In this document: piece after piece, positions 15,612 to 23,858 of the stretch
How positions within the stretch are numbered: position 1 is the stretch's first letter
How the letters are laid out: every line of letters starts with the position of its first letter
NCBI GenBank assembly: GCA_033857955.1
Contig: JAWVCW010000006.1
Location: 361,098-425,097, forward strand
DNA length: 64,000 bases
Direction of reading: 5' to 3'
Origin: Gaiellasilicea sp033857955
GTDB taxonomy: Bacteria; Actinomycetota; Thermoleophilia; Gaiellales; Gaiellaceae
The notes under the pieces: generated by a model
Databases searched by the model: none
Seen by the model: the letters and a program-made list of their open reading frames with translations, nothing else
Told to the model about the DNA's origin: nothing
Program-made: the position numbers and the translations under genes

Positions 15612-16538
15612 CTAAACGTCGGCGTACGGGCTGACGCTCATGTACTTGAACCCCGTGTCGACGGCCAGCGTCACGATCACCGCGTCCGGCCCGAGGCGTT
15701 CCGCCAGCCGGTGGGCGCCGACCACGTTCGCGCCGGTCGAGATGCCGGCAAAGACACCCTCCTCGCGTGCCAGTCGCAGCGTCATCTCGACCGCCTCGTC
15801 GTCGCCGATCGGCTCGATGTGGTCGACGCCGTCTGGATCCCAGTGCGGCATCACGAGACCCGTCCAGCCCTGAATCACGAATGGCCCGCGCGCGTTGCCC
15901 GTGATCGCGGCCGAGCTCGCCGGTTCGTGCGCCTGAATGAACACGCCGTGCGGCCTCAGCGCGGCGGAGACGCCCAGGACCGAGCTTGCGGTGCCCATGC
16001 CGTGGCAGAACGCAGTCACGCGTCCCTCGGTCTGCTCCCAGATCTCCCTCCCGAGGTGGTCCCGGTGGTCGGGGATGATGTAGGGGTTGTTGAACTGGTC
16101 GGTCGCGTAGTGGCCGGGCCGCGTAGCGAGCTCTGCGGCCCGCGCGACCATGTTCTCGATGTCGCGCGCGGTCACCTTCGGCCTTCCCTCGACCGACGGA
16201 ACCACGTCGATCTCGGCTCCGAGCGCCCACATCAGCTGGAAGCGCTCCTCGGTGAAGCAGTCGGCCATCACGATCAGCGGGCGGTACCCCTTGGCACCAC
16301 ACACGAGCGCGAGCGCGGGCCCAGTGCTCCCGCCGGTGTACTCGACGACGGTGTCGCCGGGCGAGATCAATCCGTCGCGCTCTGCACCCTCGATCATCGC
16401 CAGGGCCATCCGGTCCTTCATCGACCCTGTCGGATTCCGGTACTCCAGCTTCAGCCACAGCTCGGCTCCATTCGGAGGCACGCAGCGGCGGAGACGGATG
16501 ACTGGCGTATTGCCGATCGCATCGAGGATCGAATCCAC
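15612..16538 (-). CDS. Cysteine synthase-like PLP enzyme (CysK/CBS family)
   Basis: 308 residues, the normal length. NPTGSMKDRMA places the PLP-binding lysine at residue 41. TGGSTG (68-73) is the substrate or phosphate-binding loop, and GMGTASSVLGV is the cofactor phosphate-binding glycine loop. It belongs to fold-type II beta-replacement enzymes (O-acetylserine sulfhydrylase, cystathionine beta-synthase and relatives). The ASN loop of true CysK (TSGNTG) is TGGSTG here, so a specialised beta-substituted-alanine synthase is possible. It sits between an ATP-grasp ligase (38 bases upstream) and a metallo-hydrolase, which favours a small biosynthetic or modification pathway over plain cysteine synthesis. 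Confidence 0.85.
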   Translation of the reverse strand: MDSILDAIGNTPVIRLRRCVPPNGAELWLKLEYRNPTGSMKDRMALAMIEGAERDGLISPGDTVVEYTGGSTGPALALVCGAKGYRPLIVMADCFTEERFQLMWALGAEIDVVPSVEGRPKVTARDIENMVARAAELATRPGHYATDQFNNPYIIPDHRDHLGREIWEQTEGRVTAFCHGMGTASSVLGVSAALRPHGVFIQAHEPASSAAITGNARGPFVIQGWTGLVMPHWDPDGVDHIEPIGDDEAVEMTLRLAREEGVFAGISTGANVVGAHRLAERLGPDAVIVTLAVDTGFKYMSVSPYADV

Positions 16539-16576
16539 GCAGCGATCATCGCCGATGGCGGGCGGCCTGCGGTGCG

Positions 16577-17509
16577 CTAGCGAACCGGTTCGAGGAGCCC
16601 GGCGCGCGCGCCGATGAGGTCGACGAGCTGCACGAACGGATCGAAGCCGATCACCTCGGGTGCGTTGGCGACGAAGTTCGAAAGCGCGTTCACGTCATAG
16701 AACGTGGCTTTGCCTGTTCGAGCGTTGACCAGATACTCGACGCCGCCGAGGTCCATCCCGGCCGCCGCAAGAATCCTGATCGCATCGTCGATCTCCTCGC
16801 CCGGCGGCTCGTAGCCCTCGACCGGGAGCCCGCGCCCGGAGACGCCGTCGGCGATGCCGGGAAGCTCGCAGTAGTCCGCCGGGCAGAGGTTGAAGCTGCC
16901 GGGCAACAGGAGCAACCGGATCGCGTAGAGGATGCGGCCGTCCAGGATCTCGATCCGTACGACCGAGTCTCCTTCGGCCGGCAACTGCTCCTGCACGAGC
17001 GCCGTGCCGTCGATGCCGAGCTCGACGTCCGCCGCGCCGAGCTCGTCCAGCGAAGCGTACGACGTGATGCCCGCGCCGCTGCCGCCGACGTTCGGCTTGA
17101 CGACGACGGGGAACTCGAGATCGTGCGCGGCTTCGACCGCGAGTGCCGGATCGTCGATCACGCGGGTGCGCGGATGCTCGATCCCGAGGCTCGCCAGCAG
17201 CGCGATCTGCCGCACCTTGGAGAGCTCGACCAGGTACGCGGCATGGCCGTTCAGCACCGGCGTGCCCGTCTGCTCGACGTAGGCAAGGTAGTGCAGCGTC
17301 GAGAAGAGCGCGCGCTCGTGGCCCCTCGTCCAGGCTGACGGGCTCATCCGGTTCACGACGAGTGAGTAGCGCTGCTCTAGATCGGCGGGATCGAAGAGAA
17401 GTCTGTCGGCCTCGATCCGCTCGAAAGGGATCTCGCGGCGCTCGAGCTCGGCGAACAGCGGCAGAAACCACTGCGGGTGCTCGTACAGGATCCCGACTGG
17501 TCTCTCCAC
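16577..17509 (-). CDS. RimK-like ATP-grasp ligase
   Basis: 310 residues with a GTG start (17507-17509). The ATP-grasp core is visible: the lysine and glycine loop FPVVVKPNVGGSGAGI (Lys138), an ALVQEQLPAEGDSVVRIEI strand near 185, and the Mg-binding FYDVNALSNF block near 275. Such enzymes form amide bonds from acyl phosphates. It is the first gene of a four-gene operon with a cysteine synthase-like enzyme. This pairing resembles amino-acid-derived small-molecule pathways in which a CysK-type enzyme makes a modified serine that an ATP-grasp enzyme then ligates. That is inference from neighbours; the substrate is unknown. Confidence 0.8.
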   Translation of the reverse strand: MERPVGILYEHPQWFLPLFAELERREIPFERIEADRLLFDPADLEQRYSLVVNRMSPSAWTRGHERALFSTLHYLAYVEQTGTPVLNGHAAYLVELSKVRQIALLASLGIEHPRTRVIDDPALAVEAAHDLEFPVVVKPNVGGSGAGITSYASLDELGAADVELGIDGTALVQEQLPAEGDSVVRIEILDGRILYAIRLLLLPGSFNLCPADYCELPGIADGVSGRGLPVEGYEPPGEEIDDAIRILAAAGMDLGGVEYLVNARTGKATFYDVNALSNFVANAPEVIGFDPFVQLVDLIGARAGLLEPVR

Positions 17510-17779
17510 GACCGGATCAACGCAGCCCCGCTCGTCGTCATTCCGTTGGACTAGGCTCTCCAGGGCAACTCTCGCCCGCGCGAGGGGCTAGGCCGCAAGC
17601 CCGGCCCCCTCGCTGTCGGACGGCCGCTGACCCCCCGAACACGGTCTCGTCGGACTACTGCCGTCGTCGCCCAGGCGATCCCACCCGCAAGCCCGGTTCC
17701 GACGCGCACGCCCGCGATCGCGGCGATCGGGCTGGAAATCCCTGGTATTTGCTCGCTCCGACCGTCAACGAGCCCGCGT
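17510..17779. terminator. Intergenic gap with GC-rich hairpin, possible terminator
   Basis: 270 bases without a gene between the half-pirin stop and the ATP-grasp start. A strong inverted repeat, gcgagggg at 17580-17587 and cccctcgc at 17606-17613, could end transcription from the oxidoreductase/pirin operon. It lacks a T-run, so a factor-independent role is doubtful. The promoter of the ATP-grasp operon should also be here. Confidence 0.3.
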
Positions 17780-18175
17780 CTAGTCCACGTACGGCCCGTT
17801 GAAGTCGAGCTCGTCCGCTCCTATGGCCTCGGCGTGCCACACACCTCGCCCTGTCCGGAGCGCCAGGAGCGCGCCCTCGGACATGCGCGCCCGCTCCATA
17901 GCTCCCCCCGGCCCGGTGCTGTGGCCAGTGCTGACCGATCCCTCGAGGACGTACCACAGGTTGTCGAACCCTCGATGAGGATGCTTGGTGTCGACGCCCT
18001 TCATGTCGGACGGCCGGACGCGACCTTCGTGAACGAGGATGAATGGATCGGTCAGTTCGTACGGGATCGCACGGGAAGGTAGGGCCTCCAGGACGGGCTG
18101 CCCCATCATCCGGATCAACGCTGCGTCCTCCACGAGAACCGCTGCGCGTCCTGTCGCCTCGAGTTGTTCCTTCAC
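17780..18175 (-). CDS. Half-length pirin/cupin protein
   Basis: 131 residues, matching only the N-terminal cupin of pirins (full proteins are about 230-290). The pirin signature is clear: HPHRGFDNLWYVLEGS near residue 65 and HSTGPGGAMERARMSEGALLALRTGRGVWHAE downstream, with the metal-site histidines in HPHRGF and the C-terminal His. The second cupin is absent and the protein ends in DFNGPYVD. It could be a natural mono-cupin or a truncated gene; the intact frame and clean stop favour the former. It follows the FAD oxidoreductase by 21 bases in one operon, divergent from an HxlR regulator. A quercetinase-like or redox-sensor role is only inferred from pirins. Confidence 0.75.
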   Translation of the reverse strand: MKEQLEATGRAAVLVEDAALIRMMGQPVLEALPSRAIPYELTDPFILVHEGRVRPSDMKGVDTKHPHRGFDNLWYVLEGSVSTGHSTGPGGAMERARMSEGALLALRTGRGVWHAEAIGADELDFNGPYVD

Positions 18176-18196
18176 GACTTCTCCTTTCGGGCCCGT

Positions 18197-19306
18197 CTAG
18201 GCCGCAGTCGGGGCGGCGTCGAAGAGCTCCGCGTAGCGGTCGACGAGCATGTCGCGACCCTTGATCTCGGCGATCGTCTCCGCGCCTGCGACGCCGTCGC
18301 CGAGGAGGCCGGCTCCGCCTTCGGGCCCGAGCGGGATCGCGATCAGCGGCGGAAACGTCTCCCAGGTCGTGAGCTCCTCCTCGCCGCTGATGAGCGCCCG
18401 GATGTTCGCGGCGACCACACCGGCCTGCGCGCTGGCGATGCCGGCCATATCGCGGTCGGCGTCAGCGACGTCGCCGACGGCGAAGACGCGTGTCTCACCG
18501 GCGACGCGAAGGTGCTCGTCGACGCGGATGTAGCCGCGTTCGTCGCGGCGATCGGACAGAGAGCCGCTCTCGAGGTATTCGCTGTGTGGCCGCACGCCGA
18601 ACGCGCGGTACCAGATGTCGGCGACGAGCTCGTCCCCGTCCTCGGTGAGGACCCGGATCGCGCCGAGAGTCGCCGGCGGTGCGCTGGGGAGGTTCGTCAG
18701 CGCGCGACCGAGGTGGAGCTCGACACCGAGCGCGTCGAGCTGGCGCCGCAGCTCGTCGCGCAGAGCCTCGTCGTAGGGGCCGGCGAGGATGTCATCCGCG
18801 ACGTCGACGATCGTGACGTGTTTGTCGGGGTAGAAAGCCTTGATCTCCCCGGCGAGCTCCAGGCCGGCTGGGCCCGCACCCACGATCAACGCGCGATCGG
18901 CCGCCAGCAGCGCCTCGTGCGCCGCGCGGAAACGGGCCCGGGCGGAGGCGATGTCGGGCTCCTCCGTCTTGGCCGGGAACGGATACGAGGAGCCGGTCGC
19001 GAGCACGAGGTAGTCGGGCTCGAGCACCTCACCTGAGGCGAGCCTCACGCGCGGTCCGTCGACCTCGACCGCGCGATCGCGCACGAAGCGGCCGTTTGCG
19101 AGCAGGTGCTCATAGGGCAGGAAGATCCGGTCGAGCCACTCCGGCTCGACGAGCGCACGCCAGGTCGCGACGTTGTGGACGAATGCTTCGGTGGGGTCGA
19201 CGAGCGTGACGTCGGCGACGTCGTCCAATGCCTTGGCGGCGTTGATCCCGCCGTAGCCACCGCCGATGATGACGACGGACGCGCGTTCGCTGGAAGTGTG
19301 GATCAT
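18197..19306 (-). CDS. NDH-2/AIF-like FAD-dependent NAD(P)H oxidoreductase
   Basis: 369 residues from the ATG at 19306. An earlier GTG at 19324 overlaps the AAGGAGG ribosome site and is not used. Two nucleotide-binding folds are visible: FAD motif VVIIGGGYGG (11-20) and NAD(P)H motif IVGAGPAGLELAGE (141-154). FAVGDVADAD (275-284) is the second FAD contact. The pattern is that of type II NADH dehydrogenases and AIF/FSP1-like quinone reductases, but it lacks a C-terminal membrane helix. It is transcribed away from an HxlR-family regulator and followed by a half-pirin, suggesting a redox- or quinone-responsive pair. The electron acceptor is unknown. Confidence 0.85.
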   Translation of the reverse strand: MIHTSSERASVVIIGGGYGGINAAKALDDVADVTLVDPTEAFVHNVATWRALVEPEWLDRIFLPYEHLLANGRFVRDRAVEVDGPRVRLASGEVLEPDYLVLATGSSYPFPAKTEEPDIASARARFRAAHEALLAADRALIVGAGPAGLELAGEIKAFYPDKHVTIVDVADDILAGPYDEALRDELRRQLDALGVELHLGRALTNLPSAPPATLGAIRVLTEDGDELVADIWYRAFGVRPHSEYLESGSLSDRRDERGYIRVDEHLRVAGETRVFAVGDVADADRDMAGIASAQAGVVAANIRALISGEEELTTWETFPPLIAIPLGPEGGAGLLGDGVAGAETIAEIKGRDMLVDRYAELFDAAPTAA

Positions 19307-19320
19307 GAGCCGAGCCTCCT

Positions 19321-19380
19321 TCACTTTGATTCGCGTATCGACAGTGATAGACGAAGTGACTTGTAAAATCGAAGTGACGA
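19321..19380. promoter_or_regulatory. Divergent promoter with repeated cgaagtgac element (candidate HxlR operator)
   Basis: Between the oxidoreductase start (19306, minus) and the HxlR gene (19405, plus). The 9-mer cgaagtgac occurs at 19352-19360 and 19370-19378, 18 bases start to start, and an imperfect inverted relative (ttcacttt) lies at 19320-19327. The segment is AT-richer than its surroundings (ttgtaaaatc). HxlR-type regulators usually bind such divergent regions; binding here is inferred. Confidence 0.5.
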
Positions 19381-19404
19381 CGGAGACGCTAGCATAGGAC
19401 GCCT

Positions 19405-19770
19405 ATGGCTACGACGCCCAAGTCCGGCGTGCCCGCCTCCGAGTCCGAGGAGTGCGTCCGCGGCGACGAAGCACTGGCCCGCGCGTTCGTGTTCCTCGGC
19501 AAGCGCTGGAACGCCGTCGTCCTCGGCGTTCTCAGTAGCGGCCCCGCAGGCTTCCGTGAGCTCTCGCGCGCGATCGGCGGGATCTCCGACTCGGTCCTGT
19601 CCGGTCGGCTTGCCGATCTAGCCGGAGCCGGGCTCGTCGCGCGGACCGTCGACGAGGGCCCCCCGATTTCCGTGTCGTACGCCTTGACCGACCGCGGCAG
19701 AGCGCTGATTCCCGCGCTCGAGCAGATCGCACTCTGGTCGCACGAGCACCTCGTTCAGGACCGCGCGTAG
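19405..19770 (+). CDS. HxlR-family winged-helix transcriptional regulator
   Basis: 121 residues, the typical size. Family hallmarks are an N-terminal cysteine (Cys17), then FLGKRWNAVVLGVLSSGPAGF, the ELSRAIGGISDSVLSGRLADL recognition region and YALTDRGRALIPAL at the wing. HxlR/MarR-like proteins often sense electrophiles, quinones or thiol stress through that cysteine. It diverges from the FAD oxidoreductase/half-pirin operon, which it most likely regulates. Confidence 0.9.
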   Translation: MATTPKSGVPASESEECVRGDEALARAFVFLGKRWNAVVLGVLSSGPAGFRELSRAIGGISDSVLSGRLADLAGAGLVARTVDEGPPISVSYALTDRGRALIPALEQIALWSHEHLVQDRA

Positions 19771-19875
19771 CGCTCCCGCGCGAAGCCGCCGTGGCGCGAT
19801 TCGTCCGGGGGCGAAGCCCGCTTCGCGATAGATGTGGCTCACCCCGGTGCCGGCGAGTTCCGCACGTTCGTTCGT

Positions 19876-21474
19876 ATGCTGAGCGTCATGGGCCCTGATG
19901 ACGCACGCCGCCCGCTAGAGGCCGAGCGCGAGAAGTTCGAGCGCGCGTTCGGTGGGATCGCACACGAAGACGACGGGGAGCCCCCCGATAGCTACGACCC
20001 GGCGAGCGAGGCATCCGATCTCCACCAAAACTCGTCCGACGAGGGTGTCGAAGAAGCTCTCCGAGACCAGCTCGTCGACGGGGCTGAAGCAATCTTCGTC
20101 CACGGGTTGGGTACAACCAAGCTGGACCTGCTACCGCTAGCTCACGCCTTCGAGGAGCGCGGGATCCGCTGTCACACGCTCACCCTCGAGGGGCACGATG
20201 AGTCAGCCGACCAGCTGGCTAACACGACGATCGATCGGTGGCTTGATCAGGTCAGACAGGCGGTCGATGCCGCCATCACGCGCGGTAGCACGATCTATAT
20301 CGTCGGATTCTCACTAGGCGCGGCACTCGCACTTCGAGTTGCTTCGGAGCGAGAGGTTGACGGCGTGCTATGTGTGTCTACCTTTGCTCGCCCCAGGAAG
20401 CGGCTGCTAGCGAAGGTCGCTCTTCGTTTCCGACGTTTCCCGCCAATTGGCTCACGGAAGCCACGAGTGAGTTCCAAGCGCACGCGCGCTGAGTTGAAGT
20501 GGGCGCGGAAGATACCGACATCCACGTTGGCGAGCGTCATCGCAGAGGCTCCTATCCTCTGCAACGTGCCGCGGAGTCGCCGAGTGCTCTTCGTTCATTC
20601 CGTCGACGATCCGGTGGCGGACTATTCGGCCGTGGTGGAGTGTGTTCAGCGAGCCTCCTCAGACCATGTTCGGCTGATCTCGCTCTCTGGCTTGGCGCAC
20701 TTCGTTCAGTTCGATATTGCGCCCCACGCGCTCTGCCGTGTCGCCCTCGCCCACTTCAACCCATCAGGACAAGGTCCTGATCGTCGCCATCCAACGTGGA
20801 TCGAAAACCTCAAGCAGCGAGAAGAGGAGGTGAGGCACTGGGCCAACGTTCTTTCCCTGCTCTTCCTCGGCTTCTTCACGCTCTTTAGTACGTTGCTCAA
20901 GGCGACCCTTCCGGACGTTACATCCAAGAGCCCAGAAGCACCGTATTTCTTGTTCGCATACGCCCTGGTGCTGGCGGTGTACCTGGAATTTGCCATCCTC
21001 TATCTCTTCTACCTCAATCGAACTCAGGCCTACTTGAGGATTTACCTCGATCCACTTCAGGAAGCCGGTATCGGCTGGACGTTCTACCGTACTACCCGGT
21101 GGGCATCGGGGCGGGCCTCGAGACAGATGACGAGACTGGTGTCATTTTCGGGCACGCTTCTACCTCTACTCATCGCGATGTATTCACTCGCTTACGGTAT
21201 TCAGACCTACCACACCCGGTTATTCCAGATCGAATCCGGCAATATCCTGCTGCAGCTCTTGGCCCTCATCGCTCTCTGCTGGCTGGCTGAGACTGTGTCC
21301 GCGGGCCTGAAGCTCGTACGGTACACCCGTGTATATCTGTATTTGATGCCCCCTGTCGTACCGGCCTCTCGTGAGTTTCTCGTAGCACTCCAAGCGGTCT
21401 ATGCGTCAGTGCGACCGGGGGTCGTTCACCAGGTATCCGTACATCCAGCCGGCAGATTCTCGTCGGGGCCATGA
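19876..21474 (+). CDS. Alpha/beta-hydrolase fused to a four-helix membrane domain
   Basis: About 532 residues from the ATG at 19876; ATG 19888 and GTG 19834 are alternatives, none with a good ribosome site. The N-terminal half is a serine hydrolase: oxyanion HGLG, nucleophile elbow GFSLGAALA (Ser about 146), an acid in VHSVDDPVADY and a histidine in LSGLAHFVQFD. The C-terminal half has four hydrophobic helices, around 20870-20910, 20960-21025, 21150-21205 and 21240-21300, followed by a cytosolic tail. This lipase-plus-membrane layout is unusual. The gene is AT-richer and uses more TAT, TTG and AGA-type codons than its neighbours, which suggests transfer. Its stop overlaps the next ATG (ATGA), so it is coupled to a methyltransferase. 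Substrate unknown; a membrane-lipid or acylated molecule is a guess. Confidence 0.75.
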   Translation: MLSVMGPDDARRPLEAEREKFERAFGGIAHEDDGEPPDSYDPASEASDLHQNSSDEGVEEALRDQLVDGAEAIFVHGLGTTKLDLLPLAHAFEERGIRCHTLTLEGHDESADQLANTTIDRWLDQVRQAVDAAITRGSTIYIVGFSLGAALALRVASEREVDGVLCVSTFARPRKRLLAKVALRFRRFPPIGSRKPRVSSKRTRAELKWARKIPTSTLASVIAEAPILCNVPRSRRVLFVHSVDDPVADYSAVVECVQRASSDHVRLISLSGLAHFVQFDIAPHALCRVALAHFNPSGQGPDRRHPTWIENLKQREEEVRHWANVLSLLFLGFFTLFSTLLKATLPDVTSKSPEAPYFLFAYALVLAVYLEFAILYLFYLNRTQAYLRIYLDPLQEAGIGWTFYRTTRWASGRASRQMTRLVSFSGTLLPLLIAMYSLAYGIQTYHTRLFQIESGNILLQLLALIALCWLAETVSAGLKLVRYTRVYLYLMPPVVPASREFLVALQAVYASVRPGVVHQVSVHPAGRFSSGP

Positions 21475-22175
21475 CGTTCCTGGTGCGTGCAAGAAAAGGA
21501 CTGGCTGAAGTGAAGCGAATCACCGAGCTCAACCGTGCTGCGCCGCTGGACGACTTCGCGAGCTACGACGAGTACTGGGAGTGGCGCGGAAGGCTCACGG
21601 TCATCCATCGCCGGTGGGAGATCGCTCGAGATCTGATCCCGGATGGGTCGACCGTCCTGGACGTCGGGTGCGGCTCCGGCCAGTTCTTGGCCGTTCTGAA
21701 GGAGCGGCGGCCGAACTGCATCGTCCAGGGAGTGGACGCTTCGCCGAGGGCGGTGGAGATGGCGCAGTCGGAGGGGATGGACGCCTCGGTGCTGGACCTC
21801 GAGACGACGGACATTCCCGGCAGTTTTGACTACGTGACGTGCCTGGAAGTTATCGAGCACATCGCGCATGCCGAAGCCGCCCTTCACCGCCTGATGAACG
21901 CGACCGGCAAGCAGGCAATCGTGAGCGTTCCGAACGTAGGGTTCATCGGGTGCCGCGTGCGGCTCGCAGTGTTCGGCCGGTTCCCGACAACTTGCTGTGT
22001 CTTCCACGTCCGTGAGCACCTGCGATTCTGGACCGTCAGGGACTTTCGGGAGTGGGTCGAGCACTGCGGATACCGTCTGGTTGGGCAACACCCACAGCAC
22101 GGCGTGTGGATGTTGTGCCGGCGATTCCCGGCGCTGTTCGCATCAGGAATGGTCTACGTCGTAGAGCGCGCTTAG
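21471..22175 (+). CDS. MetW-like class I SAM methyltransferase
   Basis: 234 residues. Motif I is VLDVGCGSG (62-70), motif II VQGVDASPRAVEMA and motif IV FDYVTCLEVIEHI. The following IVSVPNVGFIGCRVRLAVFGRFP and HLRFWTVRDFREW blocks are those of the MetW family, associated in other bacteria with acyl-group activation in methionine synthesis but widely recruited elsewhere. No MetX is nearby. It overlaps the hydrolase stop by four bases and is translationally coupled, so the two probably act on the same molecule. The GC content is also slightly lower than that of its neighbours. Confidence 0.85.
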   Translation: MTFLVRARKGLAEVKRITELNRAAPLDDFASYDEYWEWRGRLTVIHRRWEIARDLIPDGSTVLDVGCGSGQFLAVLKERRPNCIVQGVDASPRAVEMAQSEGMDASVLDLETTDIPGSFDYVTCLEVIEHIAHAEAALHRLMNATGKQAIVSVPNVGFIGCRVRLAVFGRFPTTCCVFHVREHLRFWTVRDFREWVEHCGYRLVGQHPQHGVWMLCRRFPALFASGMVYVVERA

Positions 22176-22628
22176 GTCCCGTCTCTCGAAGTACCTGCTG
22201 GTAGCGACTTACCGCCGCTTCGAGGCGCCGGCCGTTCCTTGGGGATCACTGCGAGAAGGTGCTTGGCGATCGCCTTCCCCTGCGCGAGCGACACGGTGGT
22301 CGACGAGCCTGCTGGACGGCGATGAACAGCGGGCCGCGGATCACATCGAACCATGTGAACCAGGCACGCCGGGCGTCCACGCAATCGCAGCATCTCCCAT
22401 TCCGGAAACCGCTTGGGCCCCGGGCACGGCACCTCTGTACCGCCGTCACCGGCGCAGACGATATTCGGGGCATCCTCGACGTACACGTTCCACGCATCGT
22501 TCAGAGCGGCCCGCGCCTTCGTCCGGCGGGGTCCCTTCTGAGGCGTTCCGACGAGACCCGTCATCGAGAGAACGAGCGACGCAGCGGGCGACGGACGATT
22601 TGTCTTTTCCGATCGGCGCAGCGGCCGA
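22176..22628 (-). pseudogene. Gene-free gap with possible broken ORF
   Basis: No intact gene. On the minus strand between about 22245 and 22560, protein-like stretches lie in two frames. Frame a gives NDAWNVYVEDAPNIVCAGDG and later AIAKHLLAVIPKE; frame b, between them, gives AWFTWFDVIRGPLFIAVQQA. Two small indels would join these into one short protein. I do not recognise a family, and chance in GC-rich DNA is a real alternative. Confidence 0.2.
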
Positions 22629-23849
22629 TCAGGCCTGGCCCTCCGGCTCCTGCAGGAGCACGGCTGGGATGAACGCGGCCGCAAGCACGACGGCGAGTAC
22701 CGCCCAGACAGCGCGATACGTACCTGCAACGTCCGCAGCGAGGCCATAGAGCGGCGGGGCGAGAGCGGCGGACGCAATGACGAACGTGACCGCCAACCCT
22801 GTCGCCGCACCGACACGGTCGGGTCCTGCGGTTTCGGCGAGAACGGTTATCCACAGTCCCTGGAATCCCATGAGCGCGAATCCGACAAGCGCCGCGACCG
22901 CGACGAGCACCGCCGTCGGCACGGATCGCGGCACTGCAAGGAGGAGGAGGACCGCGAGCAGGCCGACTGCCGTGAGCGCCAGGAGTTGCGGTTTGCGTCC
23001 GTGAGCGACAGCACGATCGCTGAACACACCCCAGAGGACGCGACCGGCGACGCCCGCGCCCTGGGCAACGGCGACGAGGAGCGAAGCCGCCGGGAGGGAG
23101 AGGTGCGCGCTCTCGTGCAGATCGAGCGCGAGAAAGGCGAGCACAGAGAACTGCCCGGTCACGAGGAGGCACGCCCAGAGCGTCAGGAGGCGGATGTTTC
23201 GGTCGGTCCCCGGCCAGAGGTGAGGCGCAGGCTCGATCAGCTCGCGGACACGACCACCCGCCTTCGAGTGCGCCAGTGGCAGCACAGCGACAGCAAGAAT
23301 CATCCCGGCGACGGCGAGCGACCACCGCCACCCTGCCGTGTGAGCGATCCACGGCAACAGCAATGCGCCGACAACGCCGCCGATGGGAACGCCGGTTTGG
23401 CGGATGCCCAGTGCGAGGCCGCGACGATTGCGGGGAAACGCGAGCAGCACGAGTCGTCCGCCGGCGGGCGTTGCCCCTGCGCTCGCGATTCCTGCCAGGA
23501 ACAGGAGCGCTAGCAGCACCGGCAGCGGCGACGCCATCGCGACCGCGAGCAAGACTCCGGTCGCGAGGCCGCCGCCCACGAGGACGAGGCGCTCGCCCAT
23601 CCTGTCGGCGATAAGGCCGGCGGCATACGACCCGAGGATCTTTCCGAAGGCGAGGGAGGACACGAGGAGCCCGGCCGCAGCCGCGGAGATGCCGAAGTCT
23701 TCCTTGATGAAGCCCGTCAGCGTCGGCATGCCCTGCTCGATGATCGAGAACCCGAACTGTGCGATCACGGCCACCCCGAGCACGTGCCACGCCCGCCGCG
23801 GCACGTGTGAGGCGGCAGGGTGCTCGAGAGGTTCCGCTACGTCCGCCAC
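22629..23849 (-). CDS. MFS transporter
   Basis: 406 residues with a GTG start and about twelve predicted membrane helices. The MFS loop 2-3 motif appears as GLIADRMGERLVL near residue 78, with a related loop GVFSDRAVAHGRKP in the second half near residue 270. PAGGRLVLLAFPRNRRGLALGIRQTGVPIGG around helices 4-5 is typical of the cyanate/aromatic-acid type of MFS permeases. It is the last gene of the metallo-hydrolase/PPOX/MFS operon headed by a TetR-type operator, so it probably moves a substrate or product of the island. Direction and cargo are unknown. Confidence 0.85.
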   Translation of the reverse strand: MADVAEPLEHPAASHVPRRAWHVLGVAVIAQFGFSIIEQGMPTLTGFIKEDFGISAAAAGLLVSSLAFGKILGSYAAGLIADRMGERLVLVGGGLATGVLLAVAMASPLPVLLALLFLAGIASAGATPAGGRLVLLAFPRNRRGLALGIRQTGVPIGGVVGALLLPWIAHTAGWRWSLAVAGMILAVAVLPLAHSKAGGRVRELIEPAPHLWPGTDRNIRLLTLWACLLVTGQFSVLAFLALDLHESAHLSLPAASLLVAVAQGAGVAGRVLWGVFSDRAVAHGRKPQLLALTAVGLLAVLLLLAVPRSVPTAVLVAVAALVGFALMGFQGLWITVLAETAGPDRVGAATGLAVTFVIASAALAPPLYGLAADVAGTYRAVWAVLAVVLAAAFIPAVLLQEPEGQA

Positions 23850-23858
23850 TACGCCGTC

